64,000 bases of DNA from Buddleja alternifolia (GCA_019426215.1 CM033391.1:4452708-4516707); one strand, 5' to 3'. Numbered from the stretch's first letter, positions 34,607 through 47,093 are shown. Translations and numbers: made by a program. The notes: generated from the letters alone by a model not told the origin.

Positions 34607-35496
34607 CTAGCAGGGGTTAAACATTTCAAGTAGGGTTGCAAAAACTCTTGCTTGTACAGCTCGCCATCTATCATGACAAATCTTGCGGCCTCTCTTGGCT
34701 AATTTGAGGTCGTTGGGTAAACTTTCGGCTGCTAAATAGTCAACTATCTCGTCTTTCCAGCTAGGCTCCTCTGCCTCCCCACATAACACTTCTAGGCATC
34801 CTTGTTCCACCTCCGATTTTTTGGAGGTGACGAAGGTTATCTTCTTATTCTTAATGGAGGCTATAGAACTCGCCAGCTTGGCCAACTGGTCAGTAGCTTC
34901 ATTTTCAGCCCTCGGGACCTGCCTAAGATCAAACTCTTCAAAATGATCCATCATCTCTTCAACGAGGGCTAGGTATTGAGTTATCTTCACCCCTTGGCCT
35001 CGTATACTCCATTCACCTGGTTGACCACCAGCTGTGAATCGTTGTAGACTATCAATTTCTTTGCTCCAGTTGCGAAGGCTAGTTTGGCCCCTGCCAATAG
35101 TGCCTCATAATCGGCTTCATTATTTGAGGCATCAAATTCGAACCTTATGGCATATTCAAATTTATCTCCTTGTGGACTTTCGACTATCACTCCAGCTCCA
35201 TTACCTGCATTGGTGGAAGAACCATCTACAAATAGTGTCCATGCTGGCAGGGAGCAGCTGGCCTCGTCCTCTATCATCTCAGTGACAAAGTCAGCTAACA
35301 CTTGTGTTTTAATGGTTGGTCTTCTCTGATATTCGGTGCCATGCTCACTAAGTTCCACTGACCGTTTAACCATTCTTCCCGATATGTCGGGGCTTAACAA
35401 TATTCTTTTCAAGGGGTGGTTAGTGAGCACCACCACGGGGTGTGACTGAAAGCACGACCTTAGTTTTCTTGCTGCCACTACTAAGGCGAGGGCCAA
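34607..35496 (-). pseudogene. Gypsy RNase H region
   Basis: Two frames. The upstream one (35496-34987) begins in the end of the RT/RNase H region and contains an RNase H-type core: LFVDGSSTNAGNGAGV, ASNNEADYEALLAG and VYNDSQLVVNQVNG, so D, E and D catalytic positions are visible. The downstream one (34990-34607) continues as the linker towards integrase (FDLRQVPRAENEATDQLAKLA). A second RNase H of this type is known in Tat-lineage elements. Confidence 0.85.
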
Positions 35497-35784
35497 CTTC
35501 TCAATGAGAGGGTATGTTGGCTCGGTTGCTCGGAGTAGGCGGCTAATATAATAGATGGGTTTATGATCCCCATGACCATCTCAGACCAGCACAGCGCTGA
35601 TCGCTTCATGGGTCACTGCCAGATATAGGAAAAATGTTTCTCCATCTAGGGGTTTGGTGAGCAGTGGCGGGAAAACCAAGTATTCTTTCAATTTCTCAAA
35701 TGCCACTCGACATGAAGCATCCCACTCGAAACTTTTAGCCTTCCTTATTGCTTTGAAGAATTGCAGTCCCTTATCAGCTGATCG

Positions 35785-36500
35785 CTAAATAAATCTATTG
35801 AGGGCTGCTGCTCGCTCCATCAAGTCTTGCACCTCCTTCTTAGACCTAGGGGGAGCTAAGTCTAAGATGGGTTTCATTTTCTCGGGGTTTGCTTCTATCC
35901 CTCGCTCACTCACCATGAATCCTAAAAACTTTCCACCGCGTACCCCAAAAGTACACTTGGCGTGGTTGAGTTTTAACTTATAGCGCCTGAGCACTTCGAA
36001 GCATTCTTGCAGGTCACGCACATGGTCTATTCCCCGTTTGCTCTTGACCAACATGTCATCTATATATGCTTTCATGTTTCTTCCCAGTTGTGCCTCGAAC
36101 ATTTTATTGACTAGCCTCTGATAAGTGGCACCCGCATTGTTTAGCCCGAAGGACATCACGTTGTAGCAAAAGGTTTCTTGATCGGTGATGAAACTAGTTT
36201 CCTCCTGGTCCTCGGGCGCTAGGGGAATTTGGTTATACCCTTGCCTCGGGTCCAGGAAAGTTAACAGTTCGCAACCAGCTGTGGAATCATCACGTCATCG
36301 ATCAGGGGGATAGGGTAGGAATCTTTAGGGTATGCCTTATTCAGATCTGTAAAGTCTATGCACATCCTCCACTTGCCATTAGGTTTTGCCACCAATACTA
36401 CATTGGACAACCACTCTGTGTAGTGCGCGACCCTTATGTACCCGGCAGCCAACAAGTTCTCTATTTCTTCTTTAGCAGCCAAACTCCTTTCCCTTCCCAT
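35785..36500 (-). pseudogene. Gypsy reverse transcriptase relic
   Basis: 36500-36261 carries the RT fingers (AAGYIRVAHYTEWLSNVVLV, KWRMCIDFTDLNKAYPKD). 36159-35785 carries SFGLNNAGATYQRLVNKMF and the active-site sequence AYIDDMLVKSK. The two frames are interrupted, so the enzyme is broken. Confidence 0.9.
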
Positions 36501-36922
36501 AGTCCGTTTGCTCTATCTCACAGGGCGGGAATCTGGGGAGGTGTTCAGATGATGAGTCATTACCTCAGGGTCAATCCCCTCCATGTCTCCCATGCTCCAA
36601 GAGAACACATCTGTATTACCTCGAAGGAAATGTACTAAGTCACCTTCAAGTGCAGACCCCAGGGCGGCGCTGAACTTGGTGGCTTTCTTGGGATTACCCG
36701 GTACTAACTCTACCATCTTCAGGCTTTCAGCTACCTCTCTTCGGGTGTTGCTATCGTCTTCCAAGGTCATACTTGGCTTGCCTTTCATTGGGCCACCATG
36801 TCAATTTCTATTCATTCACGCCCGGTGTCTGGCCCTGAGTCACTCCGCTTCTTTTTGAATGTGGCGAGGGCGTTGGAACAATATTCTCTAGTCAGTTGTT
36901 TGTCCCCTACTACTTCTCCTGT

Positions 36923-37480
36923 TCAGCTGGGAGTTGGGAACTTTACTTTCAAGTAGAAAGTAGAGATAACAGCTCGAAAAAGGTTCAAGCTCCGCCTCCC
37001 CAGTATAACATTATACTCGGAGGGGGCTTTCACCATTAGAAATTTCACCTCCCTGGTCACACGTTTAGGGATCGTACCCAAAGATAATGGCAGGGTCACC
37101 TCTCCATGAGCGTCTACCGATTCGCCTGTGAAACCAACGAGTGGGGTTTTCACCTCTTGGACTTTGGATCCATCAATAGACAGTCGGGTGAAGGTGTCAA
37201 AGAAGATAATATCTGCAGAGCTCCCACTATCAATGAGAACTCTAAAGCTTCATTTTTAGAGGGGATTCGACTTTCCAAATCTCGAGCTCCGAACGTAATG
37301 CTTTGTGTCTCAGGCTCTATGTGAATGTTGTGCTCACTCAAGTCAGTGGCTACCACAGGTGGCATCTTACGACTGATCTCATGCACCCTTTTGGTAAGGG
37401 GTGGAATCACTACTGGTGTCCTCTGAGGCGTCTGCCGCTCGCGTTTGTGAACTACTCTTAGCATATTGCTACTAGTATTC
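36923..37480 (-). pseudogene. Gypsy gag end and protease relic
   Basis: A retropepsin-type active site LIDSGSSADII is readable on the minus strand at about 37245-37200. It is followed by VGFTGESVDAHGEVTLPL and YNVILGRRSLNLFRAV, both typical of Tat-like gypsy proteases. Upstream, only a short basic gag-like piece remains after the primer site, indicating a large gag deletion. Confidence 0.8.
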
Positions 37481-37559
37481 TGATCACTATTGTTACGTGC
37501 TCGATCTCTAGTCTGCATGCTTAGTGGTTGGACTGAGTTTCCCACAGACGGCGCCAATC

Positions 37560-38067
37560 TGATGATGGTAAAAATCGTCAGTCGTTGAATGTCACGTGTT
37601 GACCACGTGGGGTAGTGGAACCGATCCAACGCACGAAAAACTAGGTTATGGGTTGATGAATGTATAGACTGCACTCGAATGTAGCAAGCTGCCTACATAC
37701 CCTATGTATGTGGGATCAAGTCAGTTCGTAGTTCTATATTGGTTTTACTCTCAATAGCCAGTGAATTTTTACTGGGGGAGTTGATTATGATCCTTTCCCA
37801 GATCCTCTAAGATATTTATAGGGAGCTGGTAATGGGCTATGGGCCGTGAGCCTAATTCTATTAGTAGCCCATCAGACTTAATGATTAATCTTTTTATTGG
37901 CTTTTAGACTAATAAAATAGCCCAATTATTCTTAGTGGGTCGTTAGCCCTTTTTGGGCTTGACTAGTGTGTCACCCACGGATTTTAACCCACAGGCGGCG
38001 CCCCGGACCCGAGCCGGTGGCGCGTTTTAATTACAGTAATGCCCTTAGATATTTTTGGCGCGCATCA
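37560..38067 (-). repeat. Gypsy 5' LTR
   Basis: About 508 bp on the minus strand, starting TGATGCGCGCC and ending ACCATCATCA, with 5-bp inverted tips (TGATG/CATCA). A TATAAATA promoter-like element lies inside at about 37815. The primer site follows within a few bases. Borders were set by eye. Confidence 0.75.
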
Positions 38068-39753
38068 CATATTATTGACATGTGGTAACCTGGTAAATTC
38101 GATTTTTTGGAATATTCCTTACAATTTTACTTGATTGCATGAATATTGATGTGCTCAGTTCGATTGGTGTCCAGATGGGACGAGCAGTCGAGCACAACAG
38201 AATAGACTGCAACAATGTCCAAATTAGTATCAGAGGGGATAATTTTATGAGTTTGAAGCATTGATTAACATATATGTAATGTTTTCTTTATTTCAGATTA
38301 CTCTATGCTTTATTGGCCAGGTTAAACTTGGAAGATAAGTAATTTTAAATTTAGCTTTTGATTCAATTCCAATGCAATATCAACATCGTCTTTTTGGCAT
38401 GCAAAACTTTGCAAGTATGCATGACAAGATGATTTTCTAAATAAATATATGCCTAATCATTTTTGAATGCAATGAAAATGCTATTAACCAGGTCGCATGG
38501 GGGTTCCTCTTTTATTTGAGATATTTGCTTATCATTTTGTGAGTTTTCTATACAATGAGAATCCGAATGTTTTCCGGTGTTGATTATTTAGATACACTTA
38601 TCACTTGAGTTCAAGTGAACGAGTAAAAAATAGTACTTAATCAGAAAATGAACTCCAGTTAAAATATGACTTGATTAATTTTGAAGTTTGGTGCCTCATA
38701 AAAGATATAAGGCACACAAGCCTCTTTTTCATATTTATTTTACTCCCGTTTTCAGGTTGAGGTGGAGAAGACGAGTAAAGGATCAAATCTCTGATTGATG
38801 GTTGATAAGATGCTCTTTGCTCTCTCAATGTTTGGATGTACATAGAATTATTCATGACCGCCTGAATAGAGATATATAGAAGGCGTAGCCTACCAGTATC
38901 AAACTCTCATTGTTTGGAGCCCTGAGTCACCTTCATTGTCGGTTCAATAGCCACATTTTGTTTGATTTCCGTGAATGCTTAAGGATTATGATGCATTCAA
39001 ATTTTCTTTTGAAATGGTATATTATGATGTATCCTCACATAAAATCTGTAATTCATTTAATTTGTGATGTATCCTCACATATATAGAAGGCGTAGCCTAC
39101 CAGTAATAATGTTTTTTTAGGCTGACATATGGACACATGTGAGCCCAACTGCATTATATGAGAAAGAAATGGAATTGGAATTATCATTCACAATAACTAA
39201 TGCTCGATTCTAAACCTAATAAGACGAGATAGCCTCACATAATATCTGAAGATTACAAAGGTTATGCTCAATTTCCACAAGTAATACAATATGTATTTGT
39301 TATACGGAGATATTTATGCATGCAGGGACGGCGTGCACCGACTGTTAGTATTGAAAAAATGACTAGTTTCAGATTAACGAATTTAATTATTTGGAAACTG
39401 TTGTCTGATTATTTGTTTGAGAATTCTGGTTTTTTCTTTTCTTTTCAAATTTAAAAAGAAGAATTTCCTAATAGCACTGAAAACAAATTAATTATACTCG
39501 ACTCAAAATCAATCGTTAGAAGCTCGTTTCAGTTGTACAACTTCGGCACTTCCCCTAATAACCCAACTAAAAGGACCCACATTAACGAAAACCAAACAGA
39601 ACCCATTTTGGACCAACAAAACAAAAGAAGAAAACAGAACCGATTTGAGTCCAGAGGCCATGCCTGTAAATAAAACCCAGCAGTGACCCATTAAAAGCCC
39701 ATCACCTCATACCCAGACCCGATTAATAGAAATCGGACCCAAATTGACTATGA
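38068..39753. other. Intergenic DNA with a short direct repeat
   Basis: No gene is seen. GAAGGCGTAGCCTACCAGTA occurs twice, at about 38879 and 39086, about 207 bp apart, near two copies of GATGTATCCTCACAT. Otherwise AT-rich. Confidence 0.6.
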
Positions 39754-39973
39754 GAGTGTTTGGCTAAGCTTATAACCTCTTACAAAGTATTTGGTAAATT
39801 TTTTAGTGAAACAACTTATAAATTCTTAAAATAAGAAGCTAAAAGCTTAAAAACTTTTAAAAAATAAGTAAAAAAACCCCACCTTATTTTTTAAAATTTT
39901 ATAAATTAAAAAATTTATGAACTCTAAAAATATCTTAGAGCTTATAAACTCTTTAAAATAACCAAACGCCCTC
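39754..39973. mobile_element. Tourist-like MITE upstream of VPS29
   Basis: Ends GAGTGTTTGGCT and CCAAACGCCCTC, with a 3-bp direct repeat TGA on both sides (39751-39753 and 39974-39976). The interior is AT-rich with AAGCTTATAA/TTATAAGC-type inverted words. TIR style and 3-bp TSD suggest PIF/Harbinger; the usual TSD is TTA/TAA, so the family call is tentative. Confidence 0.65.
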
Positions 39974-40257
39974 TGAGCTAATGAAACGATTTGGTTCGGG
40001 TCGGGTCAACGGATACCATTCCCAGTCACTAGCTGATTTCGTCAAAGAAATTCAAACCGTCGGATCTGATAATTAAAGCTTAATTGAGTCGATGAATAGA
40101 GATCACCGGATCTCTCTCTCTCCGCCGATCCACACACCGGCGCCGCCTACCGGAGCAATATAGCCGTCGCCAGCAACCGCCGCTCATCATCGACGCCGCC
40201 ACCATCCGCCACGCTGCCACCGCAGTTGATCTCGTGTTCGAATCACGTCCAATTTCA

Positions 40258-40920
40258 GTAAGTTTACTTTCCAATCATCTGATAACTGCGTCAATAAGTT
40301 GATATAAACGGAGAATCGGAGCTTTTTATTGGTGTATGTATCATGTGTTCTTGTGTGAATCCTTATAAAGAAAGCTATTTTTGACGTGATTTTTCTTTTC
40401 AGAAAAAAAAAAAAAAACTTCTCTGTGGTTTAATGGTGAAAATTGATTTTTCTTTCGGTTTGATACTTTGAGATTAACTCCTAATTAAGCACTTATTTGA
40501 TTCGCATGTCCGTCATTCCGTAGGATTTGGTTTTGTTTGAGGTCAATGATAGTTATGCAGGTGGAGATAAATGTGATTATATACATTTTTATTTATGATC
40601 GGCTTCAAATGTTACATACATCAATTGAATAACTGAGAATCTGAGACACTTCAAAAGAGAAATAGGTTCATTTAGTTTGTGAAATACTGCAAAAAGTACA
40701 TGTTTAAACTTAAGCATTTCAAATTCTGAGTTATGCTTGGATTATGTAATATTTTATGCTGATCGTCGACAAAAATACATATAATTACGATCATCTCTAG
40801 TGTCTACGTACACGTTGTGTGAAATTTCTCAGTGCAATATTAGAAGTTGACGTCTTTCTGCTTGATGAGGTTTTCACTGCTCAATGATGTATGGTCCTTT
40901 GTTCTATGTGATCCTTCCAG
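40258..40920 (+). other. Leader intron of VPS29 (predicted)
   Basis: A GC-rich, stop-containing leader sequence (about 40080-40257) ends at a GTAAGT donor (40258). A TTCCAG acceptor stands at 40915-40920, 63 bp before the start codon. A 5' UTR intron in this position is common in plant housekeeping genes. Based on splice signals only. Confidence 0.55.
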
Positions 40921-40983
40921 ATTCTGGATTTCGCTAAAGATTTGGAGAAAAAGGTTAAGTTGTGATTATTCAAATATTGAAAG

Positions 40984-42967
40984 ATGGTGCTGGTACTAGC
41001 ATTGGGTGATTTACATGTACCACACAGGGCCCCGGATCTGCCTGCAAAGTTCAAGTCCATGCTTGTCCCAGGAAAGATCCAGCATATAATATGCACTGGC
41101 AACTTATGTATCAAAGTGAGTGTTTTACAGTCTCTGATAAAAAAAATTCGGAAGTTCGGTGTTGGAGAATCTCTTGTCTATGTAATTTTGCAATAATATC
41201 TCTTGGACATTCAGTGCTGTTTTACTTGATTTTGTTTATTTGCTTTAACATTTACTTTTCTATTGTTAAGATGCTCTGTCTTTATATTGGTCTGTATCAA
41301 TTCTGTGACCAACTTTGTTGGTGGTTTGTAAATATAAAACTTAGAACCTAGTTTGATCTAAGCTTTTGCCTGGCATATTCAAAAGCGAAAATCTGTTTGA
41401 TGAAACAATAGAAGAGCAATTAGTTATTTTATCACTATATAATCTGTAAAAATGTACTGTGGATTTTTTGACTATGCTATTTAAGTTTCTGTAACATAGT
41501 AATTAATTCACCCTGATTCTCTTAAGAGACAATATGTAGGCACGATATTACCTACCTTGATGCCATTGGCCTAAAACCTTTCGTACTTGAGGCTTATAAT
41601 TCGGCTGCTTGTGTGGGATCCTTAAAACGAATGTATCAGTCTCTCTAGAGGCCTCCCTGGTGCCCATTAGCCTCCTCACTTTTTTCGTGAACCCTGTGTG
41701 CATGATAACTCACACTAGAATAAAAGAAGAAGCAACTCGAGAACAACCTAATGAATGGTGGATTGCATCTGACCTTAGATAAGTCCAAGCAACAGACTTG
41801 TAGGTTATGTGGGTAAAAATCACTTGCCAAAGCAGAAGTGGAAACAAGATTTGTTCTGAGAATTTCTCATGCACAAAATCATAAAAGTTAAAGCAAAGCA
41901 TAGGAAATGACCAGCACGCGAATGACTAAATTTTATCTTATTGTATTTGCAGGAGGTTCATGACTACTTGAGAACTCTTTGTCCAGATTTGCACATCACT
42001 CGAGGTGAATATGATGAGGATCCACGTTATCCCGAGACCAAAACTTTAACAATTGGTCAGTTCAAGCTTGGTATATGCCATGGTCATCAGGTGTGCTCTT
42101 TCTTTCTTGTGGAGATCACTGAACTGTTTTCCGCCTTCATAATACAAGGCCTTACTTCTCTGTTGCATGGAGCATAGTTTTAACTTTTAACATGTGATAT
42201 TGCCTCTATCAGAGAAAATACTTTTGATATTTACGGATCAAGGATTTTAGTGTGGAAAAGGAAATGACTAATAAAAAAGTTTGAGAAATAAAGCACAAAA
42301 TTACATCATTTGAAGCGAGGAAAATATATTTCCTTAGTGTTTCTCTAACCAAAATCCACACTCCTAACATAGCCTAATGCTACATTTAGATCTAGGATTT
42401 AAGTTGAGTAAAGAGAAAGGAAAAAGCATGAAGTGTCATCATTTGAAGTCGAAAATTATTTCCTTAGTGTTTTCCTAACTAAAATCCAAGGTACCAATGA
42501 AAGTTTTTTCGCACTTCAAATGATGTAACTTTCTGCTTTATTTTTTGGACTTTTTCGCACTAAATATTTGATGCTAACAAAGTATTAGTGAAATCATATA
42601 GCAAAGAACACTTAGCTGGAGAAAAAGGTCTCGATACAGTTTATTTATGCTTATTTTCTTGTTATAAACATTTGTGAAGGTTATTCCATGGGGAGACCTC
42701 GACTCATTGGCCATGCTCCAGAGGCAGCTAGATGTGGACATTCTTGTGACGGGCCATACACACCAGTTCACAGCTTACAAACACGAGGCTGGTGTGGTTA
42801 TAAATCCAGGGTCTGCCACAGGTGCTTTCAGCAGCATCACCTATGATGTCAACCCGAGTTTTGTTCTCATGGACATTGATGGTCTACGTGTGGTGGTGTA
42901 TGTTTATGAACTCATTGACGGTGAGGTGAAGGTTGACAAAATTGATTTCAAGAAGACAACGACGTGA
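40984..42967 (+). CDS. VPS29: Vacuolar protein sorting-associated protein 29 (retromer)
   Basis: Three coding exons, 40984-41115, 41953-42090 and 42680-42967, with GT-AG introns and unbroken phase, encode 185 residues, close to the usual 182-190. VPS29 is the calcineurin-phosphoesterase-like subunit of the retromer core with VPS26 and VPS35. It recycles vacuolar sorting receptors from late compartments. Family landmarks are visible: GDLHVPHR at residues 8-15, CTGNLC at about 37-42, TRGEYDED at about 60-67, CHGHQ at 86-90 and GHTH at 115-118. The plant GE(Y/F)DE form replaces the GDFDE of animals. The fold binds VPS35 rather than acting as a confirmed phosphatase (established for the family). 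The ATG directly precedes [10 protein letters not shown], the known N-terminus. It shares no operon-like link with its neighbours. Confidence 0.96.
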
Positions 42968-44130
42968 ACTAAACTTAACCCCTCTACTGGTTATGTGGAT
43001 TATGTATTTTGTCGATGTATTTTGTGGGAGTGTGACAGTGATTAGCTTAGTTTTGTGATAAAAATGGGAACTTGATGGCCATATTTGTGTTTGATGTTTG
43101 TCTTTTGTTGTTTTTGGACGTTGGTTATACAATTGTTGGATAAAGACTGATACTTGAAGGTATTGGTTTGATTAGTTGGGTTTTGTGGGAAACTTTTGGA
43201 TGGAACGAATGCAACAATGCGGTCCATCCATTTTCGATGGATTATGTATTATGGGAATGTGATGATAGAAACATCCTACGAGGCCTACCCCTATGATCCT
43301 ATAGTCAAAATGGCCTCGACCGCTATAGAAAGACCTGGGTTTATGCTGGCATGAGGAACATCCTATTTTGCAATCTTTCGTAAAAGAGATGGAAAAGGAA
43401 AAAATGAAATAAAGGAATGGTTTGGTAGTGAAAGATGGTTAATTCTGTTGATGTTTTCTCTAAATAAATTTATTTATATGGTGTAATTGTATTTAAACTA
43501 AGTTTTTGTATTGAAAAGAGGAAAAACAAATTAAGCTAAGCACTTTTGGATTTACGGGCTACAAAAATCACTTATCACTTGTTTACATGAGATATAACTA
43601 TAGGTAGCAAAACTTCGAAAAAACAAAAAACTATAGGTAGAAAGTAGTACATAAACGATTTGAGTCCTGATAATAGAAGTTTCTCCTTTTTCCTGAAGTG
43701 GGCTTATATTGGAAGAAATGCCCAAACTATTTTCCAAAAGTTTTTGTAGCAAAAAAAGAAAAGAAAAGAAAAGAAATGGCCATCGAAGGTGAAGTTGAAA
43801 AACATTTCAAGAGAAGCCAATCAGGCGACGAATTTGTTTGCCTAAAACACTCTGCAAATATGTTTTCAGCGACAAATTTGTTTGCCTAGAACAACTCTGC
43901 AAATATGTTTTCAGCATTAAATGACCAAGAAGTATGACCATAGCTCCATGTCTGTCCGACTAGCTTTAGGGTTTCCCCTTCTCTTCATATCATTAAAAAA
44001 AAAAAAAGAAGAGAGAGTGTCTTATGAGAAAAACTAATAAAGTAAGAGATTATATTATTTCTCAATATAGCAAAAGTATCCAAACTCAAATGGAAAGAAA
44101 AGATAGAATTCCAAATATATAAGCCCGACC
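42968..44130. other. VPS29 3' flank and spacer to the HD2 gene
   Basis: Contains the VPS29 3' UTR and AT-rich spacer. A 44-bp tandem duplication (GCGACGAATTTGTTTGCCTA, then CTGCAAATATGTTTTCAGC) starts at 43825 and 43869. No other gene seen. Confidence 0.6.
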
Positions 44131-44136
44131 AAAAAT

Positions 44137-44274
44137 AGCCCATCCTGAATTCAAACAAAAGCCCATACACAAAAACCAAAAGAATTAAATTGAAAAAGGA
44201 ATGAAAAGAAGCAAACTCAAAACCCTAGAGCCGTCAAAATTTGAAACTCAAAACCCTTGACCGCTTCTATAAAA
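44137..44274 (+). promoter_or_regulatory. HD2 promoter: site II, telo-box, TATA
   Basis: Two AGCCCA motifs (44137-44142 and 44160-44165; the site II TGGGCT core on the other strand), a telo-box AAACCCTA (44220-44227) and a TATA box TATAAAA (44268-44274) stand 98-235 bp before the start codon. Site II plus telo-box is a known combination in plant genes for ribosome biogenesis and growth, which suits a nucleolar HD2 protein. Function here is inferred. Confidence 0.6.
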
Positions 44275-44371
44275 CCCTCCCTAAAACCCCCTTTCATTCA
44301 CGCCTCTGTCTCCTTCATTCACTCTCAACACCTTCTTCTCTTTGTTTACTACTCGCAAGTATTAATCAGAA

Positions 44372-47093
44372 ATGGAGTTTTGGGGTAAGCTTCTGATTTG
44401 TTAATTGTTTTCTTAAATCAGTTATGTATGTTCCCTTCAGAATACATGTTTGATATGAAGAATCATTTTTGTTTTGTTTTGTTTTGATAATTTTGTGAAA
44501 TTTGCTTTTATTGTTTACATTTCTGAAGATTTTGGTGTATTTTATGATGTTATAGCTAAAAATCAGTGATGTTTCTTCATTGTTTAATGTTTAATTTGAT
44601 GAATTTGTGTGTATGCTTTTTAATTAATGCATTTTTTTCTCTATGTCTTGAGACACTTTATTGCCTTCGTATGTTGATGGGCTTTCGTATTCATGTTTGA
44701 TATTTTCTTTTGTGGTTAGCTAGGATTTCTTGAATTCCTGAAATATCAAAAATATTTTATAAAATGTATATTTTGTGAGCTTATAATGTTATGGTTGTAA
44801 ACTATTTTATAAGCTTCAGTATAGTAAAGTTTTTCGGGCGTAAATTCTATAATGTTATGCCTCAATTTATTTCATGTCTTGTGTTAAAGGGTACTGGTAG
44901 TTAATAAGTGTTCTTGAAGTTGAATTCTTTGTTTTCTGCGTTGGTGAAGCTAAAAATAATACCATTGCATTTCGATTCCTTCGTATATTGTTTCGGTGTG
45001 CTCAATGTTATCTCTGTTGAATGTGTCAGGAGTTGAAGTGAAACCCGGAGTACCACTTAAGGTCCAACCTGAAATGGGAAAACTAATTCATATCTCACAG
45101 GTAAGAGCTGTTTCTTCTAACTTAATCTAGCTCTTGATTTCATTTCATTACTTGTGTTGATTGTCTCGTAAATGTTTATTTATTTGGCAATTATTTTCCA
45201 GGCTGCGCTCGGTGAGGTTAAGGACATGAAAGCTGCCAAATACGTCCCCCTTAAGCTGAAAATTGATTCCAAAAATTTCATTATTGGATCTCTTTCAGCC
45301 GAAGATAGGCCTCAATTGATGTTTGATTTGGTCTTTGAGAGGGAGTTTGAAATCTCCCACGATTGGAAAAACGGGAGTGTGTATTTTATTGGCTACACTG
45401 CTGATGAACCAGTTTCTGGTAAAATTATGCATTGCTTTATAGCATGTGATATTTGTTGCTTTCGTCCATGTAAAAATGAATATTTTTGTCGTTCTTCCCT
45501 TTTTCTTTTGTTCTATCTTGACTCAGCATATTCCTTTGCATATATATACTCCAATATTACATGAATTTTTGTTTATGCTATTGCGGAGGTTCAAGAATCA
45601 CGATTGTATCTGGTGCATTCTTCTTTTTAAATATCATTATTATTTCCCACAAGTTACGTAAGCTGAGGTTCTAATTTATTTCTTGGTCGTTCGTTCTTAA
45701 TTTTGTGTTTTAGCTCTCGGTTTAGATGGCGTCTGCCTAATAGTTCATAGGACTCGGTTTCTTCATTAACCACAAAATACCATTCTGCCTGTTAAATAAT
45801 AGTATGTTCTTTTGAATGCTATTTAGAATTATCTTATCTTCTATTAATTAGAGTGCTATAATTATCCTTCTCTTAGATGATGAAGGTTTCTCTGACTTTG
45901 ACGATGTATCTGAGGACGAGGCAGTGCCGGTGGACATTCAAGAAAATGGTAATAGTCTCTTTCCGTACAGATTGCTTTTATTGAAGCAATTATTTGGAAA
46001 AATATTAAACTTACTATATGATTATTTTGTAAAATTTCTTAGGTAAACCTAAGCCTAAGCCCGAGGAAGTAAAGGCTGCTAAAGGTGCCGTTGCCGCTAA
46101 GGCTGAAATCAAGAAAGATGCTGATGAAGATGAGGATGACAGTGAATCTGATTCTGATGATGAAATGGCATTTGGTGAAGTATGTTTTTGTTGTTAATTT
46201 CCTTTTTTTTTTTTTTTCCTCCGAAAATGAAACATTTTTGTGAATAAACCATTGATTTATGTATTATGATGGTATTCAGGATTCTGATGATAGTGACGAG
46301 AGTTTATCCAGTGAGGAAGATACTCCCAAGGTACCATTTATTTCTCTCTTTGAGTTTTATCAATACCTTAATTTTGAAATTATTGATTGTATACCACATT
46401 GGTTAACATTCATTTATATTATTAAAGGCGCAGCAGCCATCCAAGAAACGACCAGCTGAACCTGCACAGAAAACTCCTGTTCAGGCCAAGAAAGCTAAAG
46501 CTGCTACTCCCGAGCAATCAGGTTTGTCTTACATCTTGTTTTTGCAGTAAAAATATAGGTTATGTTTAGATTTTCTTTGTGTTGCTTGTTGCAAAAAAAA
46601 TTAATAATTAGAGATAATTACATGCGCACCTCTTACTTATTAGGTAATTTTGAAGTTTTGCTAAGTCAGATCATGACAACTTGGAAAATAATGGGTGAAC
46701 TTATAATTTGCTTGTAGTCATGGGGTGAAATTGTAATTTAATTTACAAACAGGGAAAGTACGGTAATTTCTCAGATGTTGGGGTGTTTTTGTAATTAGGG
46801 CCTCGTGCAGTGGGTATCTATGTAGTTTACCTTAATAATAAACATAAGTGAGGTATTTAAGTCTGTCTTTTTTTGCAGGTAACAAAAAGGGCCACAACGC
46901 TACTCCTTTCCCTAATAAAGGTGCTGGAAAACCTCAAGGCGGCAACAAGTCGAACGGGCCAAGCCCAAAATCTGGTGGCTTTAACAAAGGACAGAGCCCG
47001 AAATCTGGTGGTTTTAACAAGGGACAGAGCCCGAAATCTGGTGGATTTAATAAATCTGGTGGGTTTAACAAGGGCAAGCGTGGAGGCAAATGA
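44372..47093 (+). CDS. HD2: HD2-type histone deacetylase (HDT)
   Basis: Eight exons: 44372-44384, 45030-45100, 45202-45418, 45877-45948, 46043-46179, 46280-46330, 46428-46521 and 46879-47093, total 289 residues. HD2 proteins are plant-specific, nucleoplasmin-like, mostly nucleolar deacetylases acting in gene silencing. The start MEFWGVEVKPG is the family signature, encoded by a tiny first exon (MEFW plus one base) as is usual. His25 (LIHISQ) and an Asp near 70 match positions reported as important in the Arabidopsis family. Then come the nucleoplasmin fold (about 1-100), acidic blocks (FSDFDDVSEDE; DADEDEDDSESDSDDE; DSDDSDESLSSEEDTPK) and a basic nuclear-signal region (PSKKRPAEP, KKAKAA). The C-terminus has no C2H2 zinc finger. 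It instead carries three SPKSGGFNK modules and a partial one, ending GKRGGK. The zinc-finger-less layout resembles some family members more than others; I cannot fix the paralogue. Confidence 0.95.
46612..46833. mobile_element. MITE-like insertion in HD2 intron 7
   Basis: Left end AGATAATTACATGCGCACC and right end GTATCTATGTAGTTTACCTT are rough inverted repeats. Inside are TTTTGTAATTA-type words as in the Mutator-like MITEs elsewhere in the window. The flanks AATAATTAG and AATAATAAA could be a decayed 9-bp TSD. The splice sites are untouched. Confidence 0.5.

Larger units (their letters stand above)
34052..38067 (-). mobile_element. Ty3/gypsy retrotransposon, deleted derivative
   Basis: Reading on the minus strand: 5' LTR (38067-37560), a primer-binding-site-like TGGCGCCGTCTGTGGG (37556-37541), a short gag remnant, protease, RT, RNase H and part of integrase, then 37 bp of LTR (34088-34052). 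That short LTR piece matches 38033-38067 (GTAATTAAAACG, GGGCATTACTG). Most of gag and the integrase C-terminus are gone. The RNase H type and primer-site sequence suggest the Tat lineage (inference). Confidence 0.85.
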
